Assembly: GCA_029298735.1 (NCBI GenBank)
Contig: JANSLP010000059.1
Span: forward strand, 1-64,000
Source of the DNA: Ophiostoma sp. CBS 140.51
Lineage: Eukaryota; Ascomycota; Sordariomycetes; Ophiostomatales; Ophiostomataceae
DNA length: 64,000 bases
Direction of reading: 5' to 3'
Positions 50,565 to 59,782 of this stretch are shown here, in pieces. The translations under genes were made by a program, and so were the position numbers. The first letter of the stretch is position 1. Each line of letters starts with the position of its first letter. The notes under the pieces were generated by a model. That model was not told the origin of the DNA and made no database searches. It saw only the letters and a list, made by a program, of their open reading frames with translations.

Positions 50565-51953
50565 ATGGCGAGCACAGCAATGGACTACGAGCCCACCAAC
50601 GGTGAGCGCTTCGAAGGTGCGTTTTGAGGCCTTTTTGAGGCTCTTTTGCAGCCTGTTTTTGCTTTGTTTTTGCGACTTTTCTCAATCACCGTGAGAACGA
50701 AAGCATCACGACGACGCGTCACACCTGCTGCTACACCCTCTACACTGATCACACCCACCTCGCATGCTTCAAATGCTAACAGTTATGCAGATGACGGTGC
50801 CCGGTACGAGCGCGACGACCAGCGCAGTGCCTCGCCGCGTCGCGATGAGGGCCAGGAGAGCGCTCCCCGCCGTTCTGCATCCCCCGGCGCTGCCGGCGAC
50901 AGGTACGATACATTGCCTTCTCTCTTTTCTTTCTCTCGACAATACATCCTTTGAAAATAGTCCATCTAACAAGTTTTCTCTCCCACAGACCCAAGGACAA
51001 CGGTGGTTCGCGTTCCGGCGACGTCGATGATGACGGTGCAGTTAACCCCGGCTCGAACCTCTTCGTGACCGGCATCCACCCCCGTCTGTCTGAGGCCGAG
51101 GTGTCGCGCATGTTCGAGAAGTACGGCGAGGTTGAGAAATGCCAGATTATGCGTGATCCCCACAGCAAGGAGTCGCGTGGCTTCGGTTTCGTCAAGATGG
51201 TCACATCCGATCAGGCCGACGCTGCCAAGGACGGTCTCCAGGGCGAGGTCATCGACGGCCGCTCGCTCAGCATTGAGAAGGCCCGTCGTGCCCGTCCCCG
51301 CACTCCTACTCCCGGCAAATACTTTGGTCCTCCCAAGAGAGGTATGCATATCTAGAGCTTTCAGGTTCCTTTCTCACTCTCCCCTGACTCAACCATTTAC
51401 TAATTCATGTGTCATAGACCCCCGTGGTGGTGGTGGTGGCGGTGGCCGCTACGACAGAGGTGATGACCGCCGTCGCGGTGGTGGTGGCTACGGCGGTAGC
51501 CGTGATGACCCTTACCGGTACCGTGGCTACGAGCGTCGCTACGATGACCGTGGTGGTGGATACGACCGCGGCTATCGTGACGACCGTGGTTACGACCGTG
51601 GTGGCTATGACCGTGGCTACGATCGTGGTGACCGTGGCGGTGACCGTGGTGGCGAGCGTGGTGGTTTCCGTGATGACCGGGGTGGCTACGAGCGCCGTGA
51701 CCGTGAAGAGCCGTACGGTGGCAGCAACGGCGGCAGCCGCGGTGGTGACCGCTACGGTCCCCGTGAGGACCGTGACCGCGGCTACGGTGGTCCCCGTGAG
51801 GAGCGTCGTGGCGGTGGCTATGACCGTGGTGGCGACCGCGATGGTGGTCGTTCTCGCGACCCTGCTCCGGGTGGCCCGGCCGGCTATGGCGACGCTGCCC
51901 CCCGCGACCGCGACTACAGCCAGCGGTATGAGGCTTCAGACCCGAACGCTTAA
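50565..51953 (+). CDS. TRA2-like RRM splicing factor with Arg/Gly/Tyr/Asp-rich tail
   Basis: Exons 50565-50601, 50791-50902, 50989-51341 and 51418-51953 encode 345 residues. A 15-nt longer first exon ending at 50616 would also keep frame (350 residues). The acidic/Ser-Arg N-terminus has RSASP and SASPRR units. One RRM follows, with RNP2 LFVTGI near 74-79 and RNP1 SRGFGFVKM near 112-120 (Met replaces the usual aromatic last residue). The linker RARPRTPTPGKYFGPP resembles the conserved post-RRM linker of transformer-2 proteins. The tail is a low-complexity array of YDRG, DDRG and RGG-like units. TRA2 proteins bind exonic enhancers and regulate alternative splicing in the nucleus; extrapolating this here is inference. 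CTAAC-type branch sites precede exons 2 and 3. Confidence 0.9.
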
Positions 51954-53576
51954 ATGTGTCAAAATATCTGCGCTAACGCATCTCTTACCCTCTCCAACAG
52001 GGCTTAAGTTTTCCGTTCCCGATTATCTTCAGTCGTTCTCGAAAAGAAAAATTGAATCTCACCAAAGTAAGCCCTGTCTTGGCTCACACACAACACATAC
52101 ACCGACCCCGTCCGACAACTACCCGTCTGGGCAACACAGCGCACTACGCATCTTATTCCATTTCATACTTGTCTTTTGTTTATTCGCACACTGTACTTTT
52201 TCCAATTTTTCCTTTTCTGCTCGAAGCTCGGATTCGGCTCAGTTTGTCGCCAAAAAAAAATCGAAGATGGGGATGCGTTTAGGAGTTTTTTTCGGCACTT
52301 GTCTCTAAAACGGAACTTAATATAGGGATAAGGCAGCCGGCATACATGTCCTCGACCTGCAGACCACACGGCCTCGCATCTACTCCGGTTTCTAACACAG
52401 TCCTGGTTTATTTTCGACGCATTTAGTTTTCCTTTTTGTTTTGTTATTCCCTTTCGTTTTTCTCTTTTATCTCTTGTTTTTTTTTTCATCTTTCTGTTTT
52501 CTCGATTTCAAATCCACGGTCGGCGGTACGTGGTATCCGCAATGAAAGGGGGCGATTTTTCTTCGACATGAAAGCAGATAGTACGGCGGACAAAGAAAGC
52601 AGCAAGCAGTAATTCAGAAAAGCAATCGTCAAAGCAGCAAAGCAGCAAACGCGGCAAGCAGCAAAGCGTCACGCATATACGCAGCGGCAAGGATCAGCAA
52701 ATGTCTACCAGGCAGCGTTGTTTTCTTTGTTTATCCTAATCGTCGTTCGTCAATTTTTCAACTACGTCCCATGGAATATCAGTTTCTCGCCCCAGGACAA
52801 CCACGCCTTCGGCGCCGTCCATTTAAAATAATATCTTCCCACGCCCCTCAGCCCAACTCCTTACCGGCCTCTCGTTGTTTGTCGTCCCGTCCTATTTGGT
52901 CCCCGCCCGCTCGTCGTCTAACGCATCAAATCCGCCCCCTTTCCCGCCCTCTCGCCTCTCCGGCACTGGCCCGTGCCCTTTGGCCCGTAAAATGTACGAT
53001 CAGGTGTTCGATTTTTCACACAAGTACTCGTCATGAGCCTCTCCATCTCTGATATCTACAACCTTTCGAGACTACGGTGTATTTCGCCTGGCTATTGCAC
53101 AATGCACAGCCTCTTTTTGTCGTTCTCCTCGCCTATGGGCACTTGCCTCCCACCATTTGCTCACCTTTCTTTCAAACAATCAAAACGCATATGTGCCACA
53201 CAACCCGCACTGCACGTAGCCGCCAAACAGTAATTGCGGAACCCATCTATGCCCCATCGTTCCCAGCCTGCACGCCATAAACGTCATTTTTCTTTTATCG
53301 TCACCGCCAGTGTTTCGGAATCTCAAGACAGACGAACTATGTCGTGATTCAGAACCACCGCCCTGTGAACATCAAGATAGCCAGCTTTCCGTCTCTCCGG
53401 CTTTTCTCCTTCCGAGCTTCGCCATCTGCATGTTCAGGCAGCGGAAAGCAGTCTCTATTTTGCGTCTGCCGCCTGCTATTTTTCGAGCCGCCCATCACCA
53501 TTTGTTCACCCTTTTACCCAATATCGCACCCCATTGCCGGCACCTAGCCTTGCAGCCGTAACCAACAGCCCCGCGT

Positions 53577-53921
53577 CTATGGAAATGAGCACAAACAGCA
53601 GACGGCAGACAACAGAAAAGAGGCAAAAGGTGAACCCCATTCGCCCTGCACATCGGCAAAAGCACCATGCATGTTGTAGGGGCGGCCAGTAAAGCTCCGA
53701 TGCCATACGATCTGGCACACGCCTGCTTCTTTTCGTTTCTCAGAGAATACAATCTCCAACGGTTTGTTTGATGGTGAAGTCACTTTGACCAGAAGCTTGT
53801 CAAACACCCCAGCACGAGGTGACAGCACACGGCCGTGAACGACATGGCAGTCGCTCTCCTCAAAGTCACACGAATCGGCACAGATAAGAACTGTGTGACC
53901 GATGCACACCTTCTTTTTCAT
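53577..53921 (-). CDS. unrecognised small ORF downstream of, and out of frame with, 53935-54240
   Basis: An ATG-initiated 114-codon frame. Residues 1 to about 95 look like a globular beta-rich protein: VCIGHTVLICADSCDFEE, then GRVLSPRAG, KPLEIVF and CQIVW. The last 15 residues are hydrophobic and may be read-through beyond the original gene. The order G-x-V-x-S-P-x-x-G, then P-L-E-I-V, then C-x-I-V-W faintly recalls PilZ-fold bacterial proteins. That is a memory-based impression, not an alignment. Together with the preceding frame it could be one gene with a frameshift, or a decayed acquired gene. Confidence 0.35.
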   Translation of the reverse strand: MKKKVCIGHTVLICADSCDFEESDCHVVHGRVLSPRAGVFDKLLVKVTSPSNKPLEIVFSEKRKEAGVCQIVWHRSFTGRPYNMHGAFADVQGEWGSPFASFLLSAVCCLCSFP

Positions 53922-53934
53922 TGTTATGGTTACA

Positions 53935-54240
53935 CTAACAAGACAGGTCAAATTGCATTCTCGCCTCGATAGTGAAAACACTGGCACATTTACATGTAGG
54001 ACAAACGATGGGGATCGCGAACGTTGTAACCTCATGTGTTTGCTGTAATTTTACATCGTGAATATGTGGTGCGCAATCAAGGGCATCTGATCGACATATC
54101 TCGATATAAATCTCCAGGTTGTGTTCCCACGGGACTATTGGCTTCTGGCTGTCAAAGTTGACGCAAGGTTTTATAGCCATCCTCATCATCTTTGTGCATA
54201 TTTGACAGCATAGAAAGTCGCTATGATTGTTTTGGTGCAT
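53935..54240 (-). CDS. unrecognised small Cys-rich ORF (possibly 5' part of a broken gene)
   Basis: An ATG-initiated 101-codon frame with balanced, protein-like composition, unlike the biased spurious frames around it. It has Cys pairs near both ends (CCQIC at about 12-16 and CPTC followed by KC at about 81-86), which could bind zinc. It ends at TAG, 14 nt upstream of the ATG of a second protein-like frame in another phase (53921-53577). Codon choice lacks the GC-rich third positions of the neighbouring genes. I could not build a GT..AG intron joining the two frames in phase. I do not recognise the family. Confidence 0.35.
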   Translation of the reverse strand: MHQNNHSDFLCCQICTKMMRMAIKPCVNFDSQKPIVPWEHNLEIYIEICRSDALDCAPHIHDVKLQQTHEVTTFAIPIVCPTCKCASVFTIEARMQFDLSC

Positions 54241-55160
54241 TAAGGTTGAGATTTCAGTTTCTTATGAATGTTAGAAAGAAACATTTACCTGGAAATAGTT
54301 GAGGGCATCCAACAAGCTCTGAATATGCCGCAACGTCTATGGAAACTTTAAAGAAATATTTATGAATTTATTGCATATCCTCTATCGGATGATTGAATAT
54401 AAAGTCAATAAAATTAATCATTTGAACAAATACTCAGTAAAAGGAAACACATTGACGCAATCCCACACGTGATTGTAACTTCATCGGTCGTTGTTCGTGA
54501 AGAGTGGCATATACAACATTGATATCACAAGGCATATGGGAGAATATGTTGACGTTGAAAATATGAAAAAGAGACGTAGCCCCGTACGTTGAGTACAGTT
54601 GGCTAGACATCCCTTTTCACGCTGCAAAGAACTTTTTATTACAGCCATTCTGAGCGAGGTCAGTTTGTTGGCTGGTGTGGTGTGAGGTGTATTCTGACGT
54701 GCCAGTGACGTAGAACAAAGTAAACACACTATGATATGAAACAACAAGCTATGTGAACAAGAAAAAGACAAGAGAGAAAATACAAAATCGGTAATAAAAG
54801 GTGAAGATGATGGAGATAAGAATAAGAAAACCCGTAATTTTTTGTAGATGAAAAAGAGGATGCCGGTTGAACGCCAAGTAGACCAAAAAATGGAATTGAA
54901 AAATGGAAGCTGGTGTGAAAGAAGAGAATAAAAATGCTTGCCCACGCTGCCCAAATAAGACAAAAAAGAGAAATAGAAAAAGAGGACCGCCGACAATGCA
55001 ATGTGCACACATAAAGGAAAACCTCTCTTTGGGTCTACCAGGAGGGCCGAGAAGAGGTAGGAATATGGAAGAGGTTAAAAATAAAAAGGCATTAAAAGTA
55101 GGGACGAGAGAAAAAGGGATGAAGATGAGATGAAGGTGTGTGTGTGCGTGCGGAAGCCGA

Positions 55161-56843
55161 TCATTGCACCTTGTGTGACTTTTTGCCGTTGCCGGCTGTG
55201 CCGTTGACGTACGGCGAGGCCACTGTGACGGCCTCTGCCTCCAGCCGCTGCTTGTTCTCCAGCTGCTTCTCAATCGGGATGGTGAGTGCGTTGATGCCCA
55301 AGAAGTTGCAGATGCTGTTGATCACCAGGTACGCCCAGCGGAAGTAGACGGCTGCCGCAAAGAAGAAGTACGCCCACAGGTAGTTGAGCTCTGTCGAAGC
55401 ACTGATGGCGCCCCAGTTCTCGCCGAGGCCGAGGAACGCGCCCAGGACGGGCATGTTGATGAGGAGCGCCCCGCCGACAAGAGGCGTCAGCATGACGGTC
55501 CAGTAGGGGAAGGGCTGCTTCGTCAGGTGGGCCAAGATCATCTTGGTGGTCATGCGGCCAAAGACAAAGGCCATGGTGACGCAGAAGAGCACCAGGTGGT
55601 TGTCGCTGCGGATGTACGAGTGCGGTGAGTACACCCAGGCGCCAATGGACAGCGTGTACACAATCATGGGCGTCCACTCCATAAAGACGGGCGCAATGGG
55701 CTGGCCGCGCGCACGGCGCGCCTGCATGACGTGCAGGATGCAAAAGGGAATGTGGCCCGTCAGCAGAGAAATAGTAATGGTGGCGACCCAGCCGTCACGG
55801 AAGGAGTAGTCGCCCAGGTAGTTGACAATGTGGCTGCCGAGCAGGTGGGTGGCGCGCTCTTCGCCGCCGAGAAGGCTGACCAGGCTGTCAGTCCAGATAC
55901 CGGGGCCGTAGATGCCCGACAAGATCATGATGCCCGCGGCGATAAGCAGGCCTTCGGTCGGGCCATTGATGTAGCCCAGGTACAGCGTGTGCGAGTGGTA
56001 CGTCTCCCAGGTCGAGAAGAACATGGGCAGGCAGGGGACGAGGGCGGTGAAGACGCCAGACTTGGAGGTGCCGAGGCCCATGGCGGCGGTCTCGAGTAAG
56101 GAAGCGAGGGTGCAGTTGAGCGAGTCGATACCGTGGTCGAAGAGTTCGCCGAGGCCACTGGAGGTGCCGGTGCGGCGGGCCTGCTTGCCGTCGAGGTTGT
56201 CCATGGTCTGGTACATGAAGAGGCCGATACCGAAGCTGTAGTAGAGCCATGATGGGCCGGGGCCTACGAGATCAGGCATGAAAATGACGAGAAGACCGAC
56301 GTTGGCGAGGATGAAGAAGAAGCCGATCAGGGTGACCATGTTGGGGGCCAGCCACATGGGGAGGAACCTGACGGAGTAGTTCCACTGCGAGGAGGGAAGG
56401 ATGTTAGCATTGTTGTTGCCCAGATCCTAGATGGTCACATGTCCATCTCCAAGTTTGTTGAAGCTTCTGCTTCTGTCGAGGCTTTGTTAAGGCTTTTGCT
56501 GACGCTGATGCCTGTTCCTTCCAGCTACCCCAAGCTCTCCCCAGCTCCGGCGCGTGATGACGTACATAAGGATTCAGGACATAGTGTGACAACGGCGACT
56601 TGTCGACACTCGAATATTTGTAGGTTTTTAAGTGGACGAGCGCATCGTCGGAGATGCTGTCAATCACAGACGAAGACTTTTTTCCTAGACGAGTGGTGAC
56701 GGGAAAAGGAAGAAATTGCGCTGCAATTAGCTGTCAATGTTCTGTTGTGCATGTGAAACCCAGGGCCAGGGGGATGCACTCTAAAAAATCCTTGAAAATG
56801 ATACTTTGGGGGAAGAACAAGACATACTGGTATTAGGAGCCAT
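55161..56843 (-). CDS. choline/ethanolamine phosphotransferase (CDP-alcohol phosphotransferase family)
   Basis: Three exons: 56843-56828 (ATG plus 13 nt), 56684-56566 and 56384-55161. They encode 452 residues. The enzyme joins CDP-choline or CDP-ethanolamine to diacylglycerol, the last Kennedy-pathway step, in the ER membrane. Exon 2 has LKTYKYSSVDKSPLSHYVLNP, the family's cytosolic N-terminus. Exon 3 opens WNYSVRFLPMWLAPNMVTL. The catalytic signature D-G-x2-A-R-x8-G-x3-D-x3-D is complete at residues 110-132. About nine or ten hydrophobic segments follow, and the tail is Lys-rich (GNGKKSHK). Exons 2 and 3 are secure. The 16-nt first exon rests on the reading frame, a gtatgt donor and a TAG acceptor, and is less certain. 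Choline versus ethanolamine preference cannot be read from sequence. Confidence 0.93.
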
Positions 56844-59032
56844 GGTGGGCAAAATATGTGAGGGTTGAGGTCGCGGGTCGGAGGGTTGGCGATCGCGAGA
56901 TGAGAGGAGAGAGAGAGAAAGAGAGAAGGGAAGAAGTAGAAGAGGGGAGGAAAGAGAAGGTAAGAAGGCACGAGTACGGAAGGAGACAAGATGCCGAGAA
57001 AGAGGAAAAAAGAGGAAAGAGGAGCCCAGTCGCGACTGGCGAGGCAGGGGCAAGGGACGGGGGACGGGACGCTGGAGGATACCGGGCTAAGCGCTGTATC
57101 CGTAGTGTGCAGCAGCGTGTGAAGCGTGTCTTTTGTCCACTGCCGGATCGGAGAGGGGCCACAACAGAACTGGAGACGTGTGTGAAGTGTATGTGCGGTG
57201 TATGTGTGCCTGCCAGGTTCCTTCTTGTTTTGCTGCTTGTGAAAGTGCAGCGTACTGCTCTTGCCGTACACGGAGAGCGAATCAAGCTGCAGCGGCCGTT
57301 GGGGTTGAAGTGGGGCGCCGGGTCTTGGTTGAGAGGAGCCGGCGAGATTGAGAAGGAGACAGGAAAAAGGAGAGTGCAGGCGCGATGCACGAGACAAGCT
57401 GTGGAAGGAGTCTGTCGAGTTCGAGGAAGGTGCAAGTGGTTGGCGATGCTTCGTTTGATGTTGACAAAGACGGAGCGACGTGCAAGTCGTAGAACAGATG
57501 TAAAAGGGTAATAATAAAGGGACGAAATGGCAACAACGGAAAAGGGGTCTTTTTCTTTAATTTTTTTCTTTCACACACTCCACGCTCTTGCCAGAAGCTT
57601 TCATTTTAGCCTTGCGTAACAGGGTGCTTTTGCCCCGCTTTTGACCACGCAGAAAGCTCACTAAACCTGGTGCGCGCCAAGAACCGCACAGTGCTAGAAA
57701 TGAGTGCCTGCCTTTTGGGACTTTTTTTGGCTTGTGTTTTGTTGGACGAAGGGTCGCTCTTTCTTTCTGCAATTTTGATGGTCCAAATTTCCTGGTATCC
57801 AACTCAGCCAACTAAATTGCACCCGCTCCTTTCCTCTTTTCCAGTGGCCTACCTTAATTTACAGTGCATCTTCCTGCGCTAACCTCCACTGTCGGTCTGG
57901 CAAATTACCGTCTTTCCGATGGGAAGGGAAAATAGCAGCAGGGAGGTAGGTCAGAGGAGGGAAGTCGCGGCCCGTTCGTGGTTGCATCAAAAAGCACCAA
58001 GCAAAGGCCGGGGCGAACAGGTATTTTTGGGACACGGCAGTGCCTGTCAAGCCTGTATCTGGCCTCTGACACGTGAAAGCCATCTCGACGTCCAGTTGGG
58101 CGAACACAGCTCGAACCAAACGACGTCAAGCTCTGTCCCAACAGCCAATCCTTTGACGTTGTTTCGATCCGTGTTGGTGAAAGCTCATTGATTTTCTTTT
58201 TCTTTACTATTCCTGTCTTCGATCTCAGTCTCCTTCTGGTGATATCTTTCATTGGGACCATCTTGGTGCCTTTCTGTAATCTTCTTTTTTATATCTTTTT
58301 TGTCCAGGGGAAACCATCTATTTATATCGACAGATGGCTCCCTGCTCTCCAGCTTACGAGCTACTTAGCCTGCGAGCGTCGTCACCCTCGTCGGCAATGC
58401 CACCGTCGGCCGTCGCACGCTATGGCTTGTGAAGGGTGGCCTTGTGGACGACCGCAATTGGCTGTCATATTGTTGCTGGACCAGGCCCAAGTGCAACGCC
58501 TGTTGGTACACGACGTACAAGAAGGAGGCTTTGAGCCGAAGTAGTGAAACGCACAGTTGTGCCATTGGCGTTTTTTGTATACGCACTCGTCCACCGATGT
58601 GTCCCGAGAAAAGGAAACGAGAAGAAGCGGCGGCCCATGAACCCTGCCCGTTCGTGGTCTTTGATGAGCAGACGTCATCTTTATGAGAGAGAGAAAACCA
58701 TACCGTGAGTACGCTTGAAAAGACGGAAAATGTTTGGTGAGACGACTATATGATGACAAGTACAACTGAGAGACAGACAAAACGAAGATAGCCAAGCAGG
58801 TTTCGAATTCATAAACGAGAAAAACGCACCGAAAAAAACGACCAAGATGAGACCCGAAAAGGCAACCAAAGAAAAAAAAAGCGGGATGCATTAGATTAAT
58901 GAGCTGCTACTGTCTTTCCAGACAACGCAGCCGAGAAAAAAGAAAAGACTCTAAAGAAACCACGTCGATACGCAAGAAAACATATCTAACCACCAACTCC
59001 GCCTCGTTCACACTACACAACACCCATCCACC
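56844..59032. other. phosphotransferase promoter side and intergenic DNA
   Basis: 2.2 kb. Positions 56850-57060 are almost all purine on the + strand, hence CT-rich on the phosphotransferase gene strand, probably its leader and promoter. The purine tract creates Arg/Glu/Lys-rich open frames on the + strand that I reject as coding. Nothing else is recognised up to the 3' end of the GPI-protein gene. Confidence 0.55.
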
Positions 59033-59782
59033 TTACAGCACCAGAGCAAAACCGGCAGCGATACCGCCCAGAGTGAGACCTGCACCCATGAGTGCCCGCG
59101 TGACCTCAATGGAACGGCCGGCCGAGTTCGTCTTGGTCGAGTCGCCCGACGACGAGCTAGAGCTGCCGCTGCCGGTACCGAGGCCGGTGTAGATTGTGTC
59201 GGAAGCAGAGGCGGTGTTGGAGGCAGTGGCGGAGGCGTCACCTGAGGCAGAGGCGGAAGCGTTGACGCGCTTAGGGTCGAGGGCACCGCAAGGGTGGTTC
59301 TGACGGCAGTCGGAGGCACAGGAGTTGTCGGCGCCGCAGGCAGTGACGCACTGGTTGCCCCACTCCTCGCAGACGAAGTAGGGGAGGGTCAGAGAGTACT
59401 CGGATATGTTGGGCTGGAGGCCGTCACCGCAGACGCAACCGTACGTGAGGGTTTTCTACAAAGCGAGTTGTCAGCATGAGCGAGGGTAGCGAGCGAGGGC
59501 TGACAACGAGCGCAGGCTAGTCATGAAGAGACCTCGAGCGAAGCGAGGACTCAAGACTCAAGCGAGCGCAGCGAGGACAAAACTTACGGGATCACATGTG
59601 TTGGTCAGGGTGCTGTAGGGCTTGGTCTGGGCGCAGATGATGGGGCAGGTGCTGATCTCGGATGAGCACCAGTACTGGCGCAGGGACAGAGAGACCGAGC
59701 TGGGGTCGATGTAGTAGTCGGCGCGGACGGTCGAGACGAGGGCGGCGGCCGCAGCCAGGAGGGTGAACTTGAGAGAAGGCAT
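59033..59782 (-). CDS. secreted Cys-rich GPI-anchor-type protein (DUF7707-like)
   Basis: Exons 59782-59588 and 59455-59033 encode 205 residues, separated by a 132-nt intron. A signal peptide (about residues 1-21, LLAAAAALVSTVRA) is followed by YYIDPSSVSLSLRQYWC and a module with twelve Cys (four in exon 1, eight in exon 2, including GCVCGDG, CEEWGNQC and CASDC). A Ser/Ala/Thr-rich spacer with SGSSSSSS follows. The C-terminal hydrophobic tail (GLTLGGIAAGFALVL) fits GPI-anchor attachment. The pattern SVSLSLRQYWCSSEISTCP is typical of a widespread ascomycete family of GPI-anchored surface proteins of unknown function. Likely location is the plasma membrane or cell wall. The intron is rich in GAGCGAGG-like repeats. 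Function is unknown. Confidence 0.9.
59456..59587 (-). repeat. intron with GAGCGAGG-type repeats
   Basis: The intron of the GPI-protein gene carries several diverged copies of a GAGCGAGG / GAGCGCAGG / GAGCGAAGCGAGG motif on the + strand between about 59478 and 59578. Splice sites are gtaagt and tgtag. Confidence 0.7.

Larger units (their letters stand above)
51954..55160. other. 3.2-kb interval with two small candidate ORFs
   Basis: It begins with the 3' flank of the TRA2-like gene and ends with the 3' flank of the phosphotransferase gene. Apart from the two adjacent - strand frames at 53577-54240, annotated separately, I see nothing gene-like. The stretch 54240-54480 is distinctly AT-rich compared with its surroundings. 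The open frame at 54481-55008 is a T-rich hydrophobic artefact. Confidence 0.55.

Noticed and set aside
51424..52308. 294-codon + frame rich in Val/Thr/Ala
   Set aside because: It is the shifted frame of the Gly/Arg-rich tail of the TRA2-like gene. Its composition is a by-product of GGT/CGT codons.
54481..55008. 175-codon hydrophobic - frame
   Set aside because: It comes from T-rich sequence read as Phe/Leu/Ser. No domain and no splice support.
55731..56099. + frames antisense to the phosphotransferase gene
   Set aside because: They are shadows of the GC-rich coding strand, with no family motif.
56858..57511. 217-codon + frame rich in Arg/Glu/Lys
   Set aside because: It is produced by the purine-rich tract upstream of the phosphotransferase gene. 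Low complexity and no domain.
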